NCBI RefSeq assembly: GCF_016464425.1 | Contig: NZ_JADDKQ010000020.1 | Span: 1 to 64,000, forward strand | DNA: 64,000 bases | From: Actinotalea solisilvae | GTDB taxonomy: Bacteria > Actinomycetota > Actinomycetes > Actinomycetales > Cellulomonadaceae | Direction: 5' to 3' | Shown: in pieces, positions 1 to 7,725 of the stretch | How the letters are laid out: each line of letters starts with the position of its first letter | How positions within the stretch are numbered: position 1 is the stretch's first letter | Notes under the pieces: generated by a model | What the model saw: the letters and a program-made list of their open reading frames with translations, nothing else | Told to the model about the DNA's origin: nothing | Database searches by the model: none | Program-made: the position numbers and the translations under genes

Positions 1-93
1 CTTCTCGAGCGACTTGCTCAGGTCGTTCTGCGTGTTGGACAGGTTGCGGTAGCTGTTGACCGCCGCGATGTTCTGGTTGATCGAGAGACCCAT
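1..93 (-). CDS. fliC: Flagellin, N-terminal fragment (cut by window edge)
   Basis: The 31 visible codons begin MGLSINQNIAAVNSYRNLS, the classic flagellin D0 N-terminal helix (INxNIxAxNxxRNL) that polymerises into the filament core. The ATG is at 91-93 on the reverse strand, preceded by AGGAGGAG at about 98-106, a strong ribosome site. The rest of the gene lies outside the window. A sigma-28-like promoter stands about 60 bases upstream. Identity is secure from the N-terminal motif; length and copy number cannot be seen. Confidence 0.93.
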   Translation of the reverse strand, partial: MGLSINQNIAAVNSYRNLSNTQNDLSKSLEK

Positions 94-152
94 GAGAACT
101 CCTCCTTGATTCGGGTCGAGTGCTGCAGCCCGTCCATGGGCTCGCACCGTGC

Positions 153-179
153 TGATCGGACCGCGTCCCGCGGATGTGA
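153..179 (-). promoter_or_regulatory. Sigma-28 (FliA/WhiG-type) promoter of fliC
   Basis: Read on the reverse strand: TCAC (179-176), a 15-base spacer, then TCCGATCA (160-153). This matches the FliA/WhiG layout TAAA-N15-GCCGATAA, with a weaker -35. The same TCAC-N15-(G/T)CCGAT arrangement with identical spacing occurs before flgN. The predicted transcript start is about 55 bases before the fliC ATG. Confidence 0.6.
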
Positions 180-223
180 GGCGTTTCCCCGAGAAGTTTC
201 TCGCCGGACCCCGCGGGCACCGC

Positions 224-1783
224 TCACGCGGGGACGGTCGGCTGCACGAGGCCGGGCGCGACCTCGTCGAGCAGGCGCAGCAGCTCCGCCTCGTGCTCCC
301 CTGGCACCCGTGCCAGGGCGTCCTCGAGCCACGGCAGCACCGACTGCTGCCCGTAGGCCTCGATCGTGATGGCCGCGGCGACCGCGCGCTGGCGCGGGTC
401 GAGGTCGACGGTCTGCGCGATCGCGACGAGCGGGCACAGCTGCGGGAGGTTCGCGTTGCGGACCTCGAGCGACCATCGCATCGCGTCCTCGATCGACATC
501 ACCGACGCCATCGCGGCGGCGCACGTGAGCACCGTGACGTGGCCGGGCCGCGCCTCCAGCATCACGGCGAGCAGGTCGAGGCCGAGGTCGGACGCCGTCC
601 GCGTGCACAGCAACGCGAACGAGTCCCACGCGGCCGCGGACATGCTCGCGAGGAGCGCCCGGAGCTCCTCGGGACGGTCGGCGCAGAGGGCCGTGAGCAC
701 CTCCGGCGTCGCGGGGACGAAGCCGGCGGCGGCGGCGTCGCGCGCCACCCGGAGGGCGTGGCGACGTCGTCCCGTGCGGTGGAGCGCCCAGACCTCGACC
801 GCGGCGAGCTGACGACGGTCCAGCGTCCTCTGCGCCGCGTCGACCACGACGGTCGGCATCCGGTCCAGCGCCTCGAGCGCCGCCTCGGCGTTCCCGCGCT
901 CTCCCGCGCACTGCGCTCGGTACGCCCACGCCCACGCGGGCGTCGGGTCGGAGTCGGCCCAGGTCTGCGTCCAGAACTGGAACGCCTCCGCGTCGCGGTA
1001 CGTGTGCGCGACGATGCTCATGAGACGCGCGAGCGTCGACGTCGACGGCGCCTCGAGAAGCCCTTCGTCCACGAGCTCGCGCGCACCCGCCAGCGCCTCG
1101 TCGCCACGCCCCGCAGGCACGAGGGACCGGAGGAGGTTGGCCCGGAGCAGTGCCTGCTGCCGCGCGGGAGCGCCGGCACGGACGGCTGCAGCGAGGTCGC
1201 GCTCCGCGATCGCCAGGTTCCGCTCGGACTTGCCCTTCTCCTCGAAGACCGCGACCGAGTACCCGTGGTGCACCAGCCGCGCATGCGGCAGCGCGAGCGT
1301 CGGCCCGGTGACGACGGCGCCGGGGCGCGGGACGACCTGCTCGTGGAGCTTGCCGCGGTAGTGGTAGACGTCGCGCCGGAAGAAGCGGACCGACGGCTCC
1401 GTCGACGTCGGGCCGAGGGCGATCGGGCTCGCGTTCTCCACGAGGATCGTGTGCCGCTGCGCACCGTCGTGGCCCAGCCGGGCGCGCACGATCTCGGGGC
1501 TGCCGTGGAACACCTCGTCCGCGTCGAGGACGAGGATCCACTGGCCGGACGCATGACGGATGGCGCGGTTGCGCGCGGCGCCGAAGTCGGCGTCCCAGTA
1601 GCCCTCGACGACGTTCTCGGTGAACCGCCGCGCGATCTCGCGCGTGCGGTCCGTCGACCCGGTGTCGTAGACCACGATCTCGTCGGCCCACGCCACCGAG
1701 GCGAGGCAGCGCTCGAGCACGGCCTCCTCGTCCTTGACGATGAGGACGGCGGAGATCGTCGCGCGCTGTCGCGTGCTGGTCAT
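224..1783 (-). CDS. Family 2 glycosyltransferase with helical C-terminal region (possible flagellin glycosyltransferase)
   Basis: The 519-residue product opens with a GT-A fold: ISAVLIVKDEEAVLERCL at about residues 9-26, a DTGSTDRT nucleotide-sugar loop near 39-46, and the LDADE metal-binding motif near 93-97, as in WaaE/SpsA-like GT2 enzymes. The remaining ~280 residues are alpha-helical and alanine-rich, like TPR arrays. The ATG at 1783 is preceded by GGAGGAGC; longer in-frame starts have no such site. It lies just upstream of fliC on the same strand and downstream of the sigma-28 gene, so modification of flagellin is a reasonable inference. Substrate is unknown. Confidence 0.8.
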   Translation of the reverse strand: MTSTRQRATISAVLIVKDEEAVLERCLASVAWADEIVVYDTGSTDRTREIARRFTENVVEGYWDADFGAARNRAIRHASGQWILVLDADEVFHGSPEIVRARLGHDGAQRHTILVENASPIALGPTSTEPSVRFFRRDVYHYRGKLHEQVVPRPGAVVTGPTLALPHARLVHHGYSVAVFEEKGKSERNLAIAERDLAAAVRAGAPARQQALLRANLLRSLVPAGRGDEALAGARELVDEGLLEAPSTSTLARLMSIVAHTYRDAEAFQFWTQTWADSDPTPAWAWAYRAQCAGERGNAEAALEALDRMPTVVVDAAQRTLDRRQLAAVEVWALHRTGRRRHALRVARDAAAAGFVPATPEVLTALCADRPEELRALLASMSAAAWDSFALLCTRTASDLGLDLLAVMLEARPGHVTVLTCAAAMASVMSIEDAMRWSLEVRNANLPQLCPLVAIAQTVDLDPRQRAVAAAITIEAYGQQSVLPWLEDALARVPGEHEAELLRLLDEVAPGLVQPTVPA

Positions 1784-1868
1784 GGGCTGCTCCTCCGGGT
1801 CGGCGCCGCGGGCGCGCGCGGCTCCCTGAGGATCGACCGCCGTCGGCGGCTGATGAGGGCCCGGACAT

Positions 1869-1908
1869 GACGAGACCCCGGACGCCTGCGGCAGCCCGGG
1901 GCCTCGTC
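1869..1908 (-). terminator. Stem-loop terminator of the sigma-28 gene
   Basis: GACGAGACCCCGG (1869-1881) faces CCCGGGGCCTCGTC (1895-1908): about 12 pairs with one mismatch around a 13-base loop. It lies between the sigma factor stop (1938) and the glycosyltransferase start (1783), both on the reverse strand. Confidence 0.6.
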
Positions 1909-1937
1909 GGACCGTGACCTGGCCCGGTGTCGTGCCG

Positions 1938-2822
1938 TCAGCCGACGGCGAGCTCCCGCTCGCGGACCGGTGCCGTGTACTCGTCGTGCCGCGCCAGGCG
2001 CTGCGTCGGGACCGCGCTGACGGTGCTCGCGGTGGCCGTCGCGGCGGCACGCGCGGCGACGTCCGCGTAGTAGGCCTGGCGGCGACGCTCGGCGACGCCG
2101 TCGGGGCGGTCGGACTGCTCGACGAGGTCGGGGTCGAGGCTCGCGTTCATGCCGTCGCGGAGCATCGAGAGCGCCGCGGTGCGAAGCTGGCTGATGCGCG
2201 ACTGCGTGACGCCGAGCTCCTCGGCGAGCTCCACGACGGGGCGGTCGTGGAAGAACAGCTGCTCGACGACGTACCGCATGCGCTCGGGCAGGCTCTCGAC
2301 GCCGGCGCGCAGGTACTGCAGGCGCTCGCTCGCGAGCAGGCTCTCCTCGGGCCCGGCTCCCTGGGCCACGACGGAGTCCGCGATGACGCCGTCGAAGGCG
2401 TCGATGCTGACGACGCGCACGTCGGCGTCGTTGCGGGCCGCGTCGATCTCCTCGACGGCCATGCCGGTCGCCTCGGCGAGCTCGGTGCGCGACGGCGCGC
2501 GGCCCAGCGTGGCGGTCAGCTCGTCGGCGACCTCGCTGAGCTTGCGGGCCCGGCGGCGGGCGCCGCGCGAGACCCAGTCCATGCCGCGCAGCTCGTCGAT
2601 GAGCGCGCCCTTGATGCGGAGCGAGGCGTAGCGGGCGAAGGGGACCCCCGTGCTGGGGTCGTAGGCCTGCGCCGCCTTGACCAGCGCGAACGCGCCGGCG
2701 GAGGCCAGGTCGGAGCGGGACACGTACGACGGCACCCGGCTGAGGGTCGCGTTCACGTGGTACCCGACGAGCGGGAGGTTCTCGATGACGAGAGCGGAGT
2801 CGAGCTGGGCTGCGGTGGTCAC
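1938..2822 (-). CDS. fliA: Flagellar RNA polymerase sigma factor, sigma-28 (FliA/WhiG family)
   Basis: A 294-residue group 3 sigma factor. Region 2 includes YDPSTGVPFARYASLRIKGA (about 54-73), the hallmark FliA/WhiG segment PFxxYAxxRIxGAxxDxLR, followed by region 3 (RKLSEVADELTATLGRAPS) and region 4 with the helix-turn-helix VVELAEELGVTQSRISQL. It should direct late flagellar genes such as fliC and flgN-flgK-flgL, whose promoters have the matching -10. The start is GTG at 2822 with GAAGG upstream. A hydrophilic tail of ~65 residues after region 4 is longer than in most FliA proteins. It diverges from flgN across a regulatory gap at 2823-3149. Confidence 0.93.
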   Translation of the reverse strand: MTTAAQLDSALVIENLPLVGYHVNATLSRVPSYVSRSDLASAGAFALVKAAQAYDPSTGVPFARYASLRIKGALIDELRGMDWVSRGARRRARKLSEVADELTATLGRAPSRTELAEATGMAVEEIDAARNDADVRVVSIDAFDGVIADSVVAQGAGPEESLLASERLQYLRAGVESLPERMRYVVEQLFFHDRPVVELAEELGVTQSRISQLRTAALSMLRDGMNASLDPDLVEQSDRPDGVAERRRQAYYADVAARAAATATASTVSAVPTQRLARHDEYTAPVRERELAVG

Positions 2823-2962
2823 CCACCAGCCTTCGGGACCGGGCGAGAGCCACTTGAGCGGCGCTCGTGGGTGAAAGAACCGGGGCCCGCCGGGGGCCCT
2901 CGAAGCCGATCATGTGCGCGCTCACATTGCCCGGTTCCGTCCCCCGACCAACCGCCCCACAA

Positions 2963-2976
2963 TCGGACGTGTCCGA
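2963..2976. promoter_or_regulatory. Perfect 6-bp-arm inverted repeat between fliA and flgN
   Basis: TCGGAC-GT-GTCCGA forms a perfect inverted repeat nine bases before the CRP-type site, in the divergent gap. It could be an operator or just a GC-rich palindrome. No regulator is identified. Confidence 0.4.
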
Positions 2977-2984
2977 CTTGGGCG

Positions 2985-3000
2985 TGTGACGCAGGTCACA
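2985..3000. promoter_or_regulatory. Perfect CRP/GlxR-type binding site (TGTGA-N6-TCACA)
   Basis: TGTGACGCAGGTCACA is a full match to the cAMP-receptor palindrome used by actinobacterial CRP and GlxR. It sits in the fliA/flgN divergent gap. Its centre is about 53 bases upstream of the flgN -35 element and about 170 bases upstream of the fliA start codon, so it could act on either gene. Confidence 0.65.
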
Positions 3001-3045
3001 GTGACGCGTCCCACCGCTCCGGGCCAAGTCGTGGCATGGAAAAGG

Positions 3046-3072
3046 TCACACGGACGCGTCGCGGGCCGATGA
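3046..3072 (+). promoter_or_regulatory. Sigma-28 promoter of the flgN-flgK-flgL-fliW operon
   Basis: TCAC (3046-3049), a 15-base spacer, then GCCGATGA (3065-3072), close to the FliA consensus -10 GCCGATAA. The element and its spacing match the fliC promoter. The flgN ATG lies about 77 bases downstream. Confidence 0.65.
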
Positions 3073-3149
3073 GAGGTCCGACGGCGCACCGGGCGCCGGA
3101 CGGACCACCCCGCGCACCCCCTCACGCACGACGGAAGAAGGACACACGC

Positions 3150-3629
3150 ATGAGCCTCGACGCGCTCTCCGCCGTGCTGTGGCACGAGCGCCGGCTCCTC
3201 GAGCTCCTGCTCTTCAAGCTGGAGGAGGAGCAGCTGGTGCTCAGCAGCGGCCGCACCCAGTGGCTGGGCCACGCGACGCGCGAGGTGGAGTCGGTGCTCG
3301 ACCAGATCCGCGTCGCCGAGCTCGGCCGCGCCGCCGAGGCCGACGCCGCCGCGCGCGAGCTGGGCCGCCCCGAGGGCGCGAGCCTCCTCGAGATGGCGCG
3401 CCACGCGACGCCGCCGTGGGACGAGATCCTGTCCGAGCACCACGCGGCCTTCGTGTCCCTCACCGACCAGATCAACGGCCTGGCCGAGAGCAACCGCGAC
3501 CTGCTCGCGACGTCGCACCGCGCCACGCAGGAGACCCTCATGAGCCTGCAGGAGAGCGTCCAGACCTACGACCCCCGGGGGGCCGCGGCGTCGACGACGT
3601 CCAGCGTGCTGCTCGACCGGGCCCTGTGA
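3150..3629 (+). CDS. flgN: FlgN-family flagellar export chaperone
   Basis: A 159-residue, almost entirely helical, acidic protein beginning MSLDALSAVLWHERRLLELLLFKLEEEQL, the typical FlgN start in which long N-terminal helices bind hook-filament junction proteins. It stands directly before flgK and flgL, the usual clients, with a gap of 7 bases to flgK. The ATG at 3150 follows GGAAGAAGGA. Transcription probably starts at the sigma-28 promoter upstream. The assignment rests on helical pattern, length and position rather than on a catalytic motif. Confidence 0.8.
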   Translation: MSLDALSAVLWHERRLLELLLFKLEEEQLVLSSGRTQWLGHATREVESVLDQIRVAELGRAAEADAAARELGRPEGASLLEMARHATPPWDEILSEHHAAFVSLTDQINGLAESNRDLLATSHRATQETLMSLQESVQTYDPRGAAASTTSSVLLDRAL

Positions 3630-3636
3630 TCGCCCG

Positions 3637-5073
3637 ATGAGCACCTTCTCCGGACTCTCCACCGCCCTGTCGTCGCTCACCGCGCAGCGCCAGGCGCTCG
3701 ACGTCGCGGGCCAGAACATCGCGAACGCGAACACGGCCGGCTACACGCGCCAGCGCGCCGACCTCGCCGCCGTCCCCGCCCTCTCGGCCCCGTCGATGTT
3801 CTCCAACCAGCAGGTCGCCGGGAACGGCGTGCGGGTCACGGCCATGACGCGCATGGACGACACGTTCCTCGACGCCCGCCTCCGCGCGGCGACGTCGGGC
3901 GCCGCGCTGCAGAAGACGCGCGCCGAGGCGCTCTCGCGCCTCGAGAGCACCGTCACCGAGCCCGGCTCGACCGGTCCGGGGGCCGCGCTGAGCGCCTTCT
4001 GGGCCGCGTGGCAGGGCGTGGGCAACACGCCGGACGACCCGGCCGCGCGCAAGGTGCTGCTCGGCGACGCCGCGGCGCTCGTCACCCAGATCTCCGACGG
4101 GTACCGCGCGGTCGGGACCCAGTGGGCGCAGACCCGCACCGAGGCGCAGACGCTCGCGACCGAGGTCAACACGACCGCGACCGCGGTCGCGGAGCTCAAC
4201 GACCAGATCCGCTCCGTGCTCGTCTCGGGCGGCTCGGCCAACGAGCTCATGGACCGCCGCAGCCAGCTCGTCACGTCGCTCTCCTCGCTCGTCGGCGCCT
4301 CGGCGCGCGAGCGCGAGGACGGCACCCTCGACGTCGTCGTCGGCGGGAACGCGCTCGTGCGCGGCTCGAACGCCAACGCGATCGTCGTCACCGGCGCGGC
4401 CACCATGGCCGGCGGGATCGGCGAGCCCCCGGCGGCGCTCGACCCCGTGCGCGTCGCGTGGGCCGACGGCACCGCGCTCCCGCTCGACGGCGGCCGCCTC
4501 GCCGGCCAGCTCGCGACGCTGGCGCCCGACGCGTCCGGCGGCCTGCTCGCGGGAGCCGCGAAGGCGTGGAACCAGGTCGCGCAGCGCGTGCACGACGTCG
4601 TCAACGGCGCGCACGCGGGCGGCCGGACGCTGCAGCCGCCCCCGGGCGACGTCGCCGGGGACTTCTTCGCGCTCGACGGCGCGCGGCCTGTGGCGCTCGG
4701 CCTGTCGGTCGCCGTCGCGAGCACCGACGCGATCGCGGCCGGCGTCGCGGGCGCGGGCGCCTACGACGGGTCGCTCGCGGACCGCATCTCCCAGCTCGCG
4801 GCCGAGAGCGGCAGCCCGGACGCGCTGTGGCGCGCGTACGTCGTCGACCTCGGCGTGCAGAGCCGGTCGGCCGCGCAGCGCGCGACCGTGAGCGAGGTGT
4901 CGCGGGCGACCGCGGAGAACCTCCAGCTCAGCCAGGCGAGCGTCGACCTGGACGAGGAGTCGGTGAACATGCTCGCGTTCCAGCGGGCCTACGAGGGGGC
5001 GGCGCGGGTGCTCACGGCCATCGACGAGATGCTCGACGTGCTCATCAACCGCACCGGCGTGGTGGGGAGGTAG
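3637..5073 (+). CDS. flgK: Flagellar hook-associated protein 1 (FlgK)
   Basis: A 478-residue protein joining hook and filament. It starts with the rod/hook signature STFSGLSTALSSLTAQRQALDVAGQNIANANTAGYTRQ (helical N-terminus, N-T-x-G-Y-T-R-Q motif near 33-40) and ends with the paired C-terminal helix NLQLSQASVDLDEESVNMLAFQRAYEGAARVLTAIDEMLDVLINRTG. The central 230 residues are the variable surface domain. It follows flgN by 7 bases and is followed by flgL after 2 bases, so all are co-transcribed. Confidence 0.96.
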   Translation: MSTFSGLSTALSSLTAQRQALDVAGQNIANANTAGYTRQRADLAAVPALSAPSMFSNQQVAGNGVRVTAMTRMDDTFLDARLRAATSGAALQKTRAEALSRLESTVTEPGSTGPGAALSAFWAAWQGVGNTPDDPAARKVLLGDAAALVTQISDGYRAVGTQWAQTRTEAQTLATEVNTTATAVAELNDQIRSVLVSGGSANELMDRRSQLVTSLSSLVGASAREREDGTLDVVVGGNALVRGSNANAIVVTGAATMAGGIGEPPAALDPVRVAWADGTALPLDGGRLAGQLATLAPDASGGLLAGAAKAWNQVAQRVHDVVNGAHAGGRTLQPPPGDVAGDFFALDGARPVALGLSVAVASTDAIAAGVAGAGAYDGSLADRISQLAAESGSPDALWRAYVVDLGVQSRSAAQRATVSEVSRATAENLQLSQASVDLDEESVNMLAFQRAYEGAARVLTAIDEMLDVLINRTGVVGR

Positions 5074-5075
5074 TC

Positions 5076-5963
5076 ATGATCAACCGTGTGACGCAGCAGA
5101 CGGTGCAGCGCTCGACGCTCGCCAACCTGCAGCTCAACCTGGGCCGGATGGCCGACCTGCAGGCCAAGATGTCCGGCGGCAAGGTGCTCACCAAGCCCTC
5201 CGACGACCCGAGCGCGACGGGCCAGGCGATGCAGGTGCGCGCCGAGCGTCGCGCCGCCGAGCAGCACGCGCGCAACGCCGACGACGGCGCGGGCTGGCTC
5301 ACGACCGTCGACGGCGCGCTCCAGACGTCCGTCGCGGCGCTGCGCAAGGCGCGCGACCTCACGGTCCAGGGCGCGAACACCGGGTCCATGAGCCAGACGG
5401 CGCGCGACGCGATCGCCGTCGAGCTCGAGGGCATCCGCGACGCGCTGCTCGACCAGGCCAACACGCGCTACAACGGCCGGTCCGTCTTCGCGGGCACGTC
5501 CGACGCGGCCCAGGCCTTCGAGCCCGGCAGCTACACGTGGAACGGCAGCGCGACGGGCTCCGTCCAGCGCCGCCTCGGCCCCGAGCAGACGGTGCGCGCC
5601 GACCAGGACGGCGCGGCCGCCTTCGGCCAGGGGGCGGGTTCGGCGTTCGCCCTGATCGACCAGATCGTCGCGGACCTCCGCGGAGGGGTGAACGTGGGCG
5701 CACGACTGAGCGAGATCGACGACCGGATGACCGTGATGCTCGGCGAGCTCGCCGACGTCGGCGCCCGGCACAACCAGGTCATGGGCGCCCAGTCAGCGCT
5801 GAAGAAGACCACCATGGACCTGTCCAGCCAGCTCTCGGGGATCGAGGACATCGACCTCGCCGAGATCATCGTCGAGCTGCAGATGCAGGAGGTCGCCTAC
5901 CAGGGCGCCCTCGGGGCGACCGCCCGCGTCCTGCAGCCCAGCCTGATGGAGTTCCTGCGATGA
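5076..5963 (+). CDS. flgL: Flagellar hook-associated protein 3 (FlgL)
   Basis: A 295-residue flagellin-like protein. The N-terminus MINRVTQQTVQRSTLANLQLNLGRMADLQAKMSGGKVLTKPSDDPSATGQAM carries the flagellin/FlgL K-P-S-D-D-P motif, and the C-terminal helix ends LAEIIVELQMQEVAYQGALGATARVLQPSLMEFL. It forms the second ring of the hook-filament junction. The ATG at 5076 is preceded by GGTGGGGAGG within the end of flgK. Its stop overlaps the fliW start (ATGA). Confidence 0.95.
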   Translation: MINRVTQQTVQRSTLANLQLNLGRMADLQAKMSGGKVLTKPSDDPSATGQAMQVRAERRAAEQHARNADDGAGWLTTVDGALQTSVAALRKARDLTVQGANTGSMSQTARDAIAVELEGIRDALLDQANTRYNGRSVFAGTSDAAQAFEPGSYTWNGSATGSVQRRLGPEQTVRADQDGAAAFGQGAGSAFALIDQIVADLRGGVNVGARLSEIDDRMTVMLGELADVGARHNQVMGAQSALKKTTMDLSSQLSGIEDIDLAEIIVELQMQEVAYQGALGATARVLQPSLMEFLR

Positions 5964-6394
5964 GCGTGACCGTGACCGACCGCGTGGCGACGACCACCTC
6001 CGCCTCCGCCGGCCGCACCGTGGCCGACGTCCTCGACTTCGCGAGCCCGCCGCCCGGGCTCCGCGACCTGCGCAGCTTCACGCTCGAGGCCGTGGACGGG
6101 ACGGGCTTCCTCTTCGCGCTGCGCAGCACCGAGCAGCCGGACGTCCGGCTCTTCCTCGTGCCGCCGCGGGCGTACTTCCCCGACTACGCGCCGCGCCTCG
6201 ACGGCTCGACGCGCGACTCGCTCGCGCTCGACGACGACGAGGCCGTGCTCCTCGTCGTGGTCCACCCGGGCCAGGGCGACGAGCCGCCGACGGCGAACCT
6301 GCTCGCCCCCGTCGCGATCAACGCCGCCACCGGCCGCGCCCTCCAGGTCGTCCTCGACGGCGACTTCCCGCTGCGCGCCCCGCTCGCGGCATGA
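5960..6394 (+). CDS. fliW: Flagellar assembly factor FliW
   Basis: A 144-residue FliW. Seen are the family features: an N-terminal beta region with the LPPGLxDLRxF-like segment (SPPPGLRDLRSFTLEAV), FLFALRSTEQPDVRLFLVPP, and the C-terminal TANLLAPVAINAATGRALQVVLDGDFPLRAPL, matching the FliW stretch N-L-x-A-P-I-x-I-N. FliW binds flagellin and, in Bacillus, releases CsrA from the flagellin leader. It overlaps flgL upstream and the EAL-HDOD gene downstream by 4 bases each. No csrA gene follows. Confidence 0.93.
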   Translation: MSVTVTDRVATTTSASAGRTVADVLDFASPPPGLRDLRSFTLEAVDGTGFLFALRSTEQPDVRLFLVPPRAYFPDYAPRLDGSTRDSLALDDDEAVLLVVVHPGQGDEPPTANLLAPVAINAATGRALQVVLDGDFPLRAPLAA

Positions 6395-7692
6395 CCCAGG
6401 TCGACCACGGCCGCGGCCGCGCCGACGCGCCTCCCGCCGCCACCGCCGGCGTCGTGCCCGTCGACGCGACACCCAGCCTCACGGGCGCCGTCGGGCCGAC
6501 GATCCACCGCGACCCCGTGACGACGCTCGACGGCCACGTCGTGGGGTACGTCATCTCGGTCGCGCCGTCGTCCCCGGTCATCCCGACGCAGCGCCCGCCG
6601 GCCGGCCACGCCGCGCCCGCGGAGGCGCACGACCACTACCTCGCGCTGCACCTGCCCGACGTCGTGGCCGACCGGTACGCCTTCCTGCCCGCGACGCCCG
6701 CGATGCTCGACGGGCACCTGCCGGTGCCCACCGTGCCCGGCCGGCTCGTGCTCGAGCTCCCGCCCGGCTACGAGGACCGGTCCGACGCCGCCGAGCGCGC
6801 CACCGTGCTCCGTGCGCTCGGGGCGGACCTCGCCCTCACCGGCTACCGCGGCCTGCCCGCGCAGGACGCCCTGCTGCCGCACGTCGGCTACGCCGTGGTC
6901 GACCGCGTCGGCACGGCCCTGCCGCTCTCGCTCCTCGTCTACCGCCTGCACGCCGCGAACGTCCGGGCGCTCGCGCCCGACGTCCACGACGCCGCGACCG
7001 TCGAGGAGTGCCGGGCGGCCAAGGTCGACGCGCTCTACGGCGGCCACGCGATCCGCGCCGAGGGACCGCCCGCCCCGCCGCCGCGGGTGCTGCGCGCGGG
7101 CGAGCTCCAGTGCCTCGCCCTCCTGCACCTCCTCCAGCAGCCCGACGTCGACCTGGCCGAGGTCGCGCAGGTCGTCGACACCGACCCGGTCCTCACGCTG
7201 CGCCTGCTGCACCTCGTCAACAGCGGCGCCTTCGCGCTCGCGTCCGAGGTGGACACGACGCAGCAGGCCGTCGTCCTGCTCGGCACGCGCGAGGTCACCA
7301 CGCTCGTGTCCGCGCTGCTGCTCGACGCGCGCCCGGACGCGATGGACTCCCTGTGGTTCATCCTCGCCCGCGCGCTCACGTGCGAGGCGCTCGCCGGCGA
7401 CGGCGCCGCCTACACCGTCGGGATGCTCTCCGCGCTCGCGGCGCAGCTCGCGCTGCCCGTCGACCTCATCCTCGACAAGGTCGGCGTCTCGGCGACCGTC
7501 CGCGCCGCGGTCAAGGGCGAGGGCGACCTGGGGGCGGTGCTGCTCGCGGTGCGTGCGCACGAGCGCAAGGACTCCTCGGGCGTGCTCGAGGCGGGCCTAC
7601 TGCCGGCCGAGGTGTCCGCGGCGTACATGCGCTGCCTGGCCGACGCCCTCGCGACCGCGCGCGCCGTGACGCCGGACGACGCCGCCGCCTGA
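6391..7692 (+). CDS. Degenerate EAL plus HDOD domain signalling protein (YuxH-like)
   Basis: The 433-residue product has an N-terminal region after ~60 disordered residues that resembles a stripped EAL domain (VGYVISVAP, LVLELPPGYEDRSDAAERATVLRALGADLALTGYRG, VDALYGGH in place of AKVDxxQG) without the glutamate-rich metal site. It is followed from about 225 by an HDOD domain (LLHLLQQPDVDLAEVAQVVDTDPVLTLRLLHLVNSGAFAL). YuxH/CdgJ-type proteins of this design are c-di-GMP-related but often non-catalytic and affect motility. It is translationally coupled to fliW, so it belongs to the flagellar operon. It is predicted to bind or scaffold rather than hydrolyse c-di-GMP. Confidence 0.8.
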   Translation: MTQVDHGRGRADAPPAATAGVVPVDATPSLTGAVGPTIHRDPVTTLDGHVVGYVISVAPSSPVIPTQRPPAGHAAPAEAHDHYLALHLPDVVADRYAFLPATPAMLDGHLPVPTVPGRLVLELPPGYEDRSDAAERATVLRALGADLALTGYRGLPAQDALLPHVGYAVVDRVGTALPLSLLVYRLHAANVRALAPDVHDAATVEECRAAKVDALYGGHAIRAEGPPAPPPRVLRAGELQCLALLHLLQQPDVDLAEVAQVVDTDPVLTLRLLHLVNSGAFALASEVDTTQQAVVLLGTREVTTLVSALLLDARPDAMDSLWFILARALTCEALAGDGAAYTVGMLSALAAQLALPVDLILDKVGVSATVRAAVKGEGDLGAVLLAVRAHERKDSSGVLEAGLLPAEVSAAYMRCLADALATARAVTPDDAAA

Positions 7693-7725
7693 CCGCCCCG
7701 AGGTGCCGGGCCGCGCGCCGGGGCG

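Noticed and set aside
7693..7725. CGCCCCG/CGGGGCG hairpin between the EAL-HDOD and DsbA-like genes.
   Set aside because: The loop is 18 bases and the stem only 7, too weak to call a terminator with confidence.
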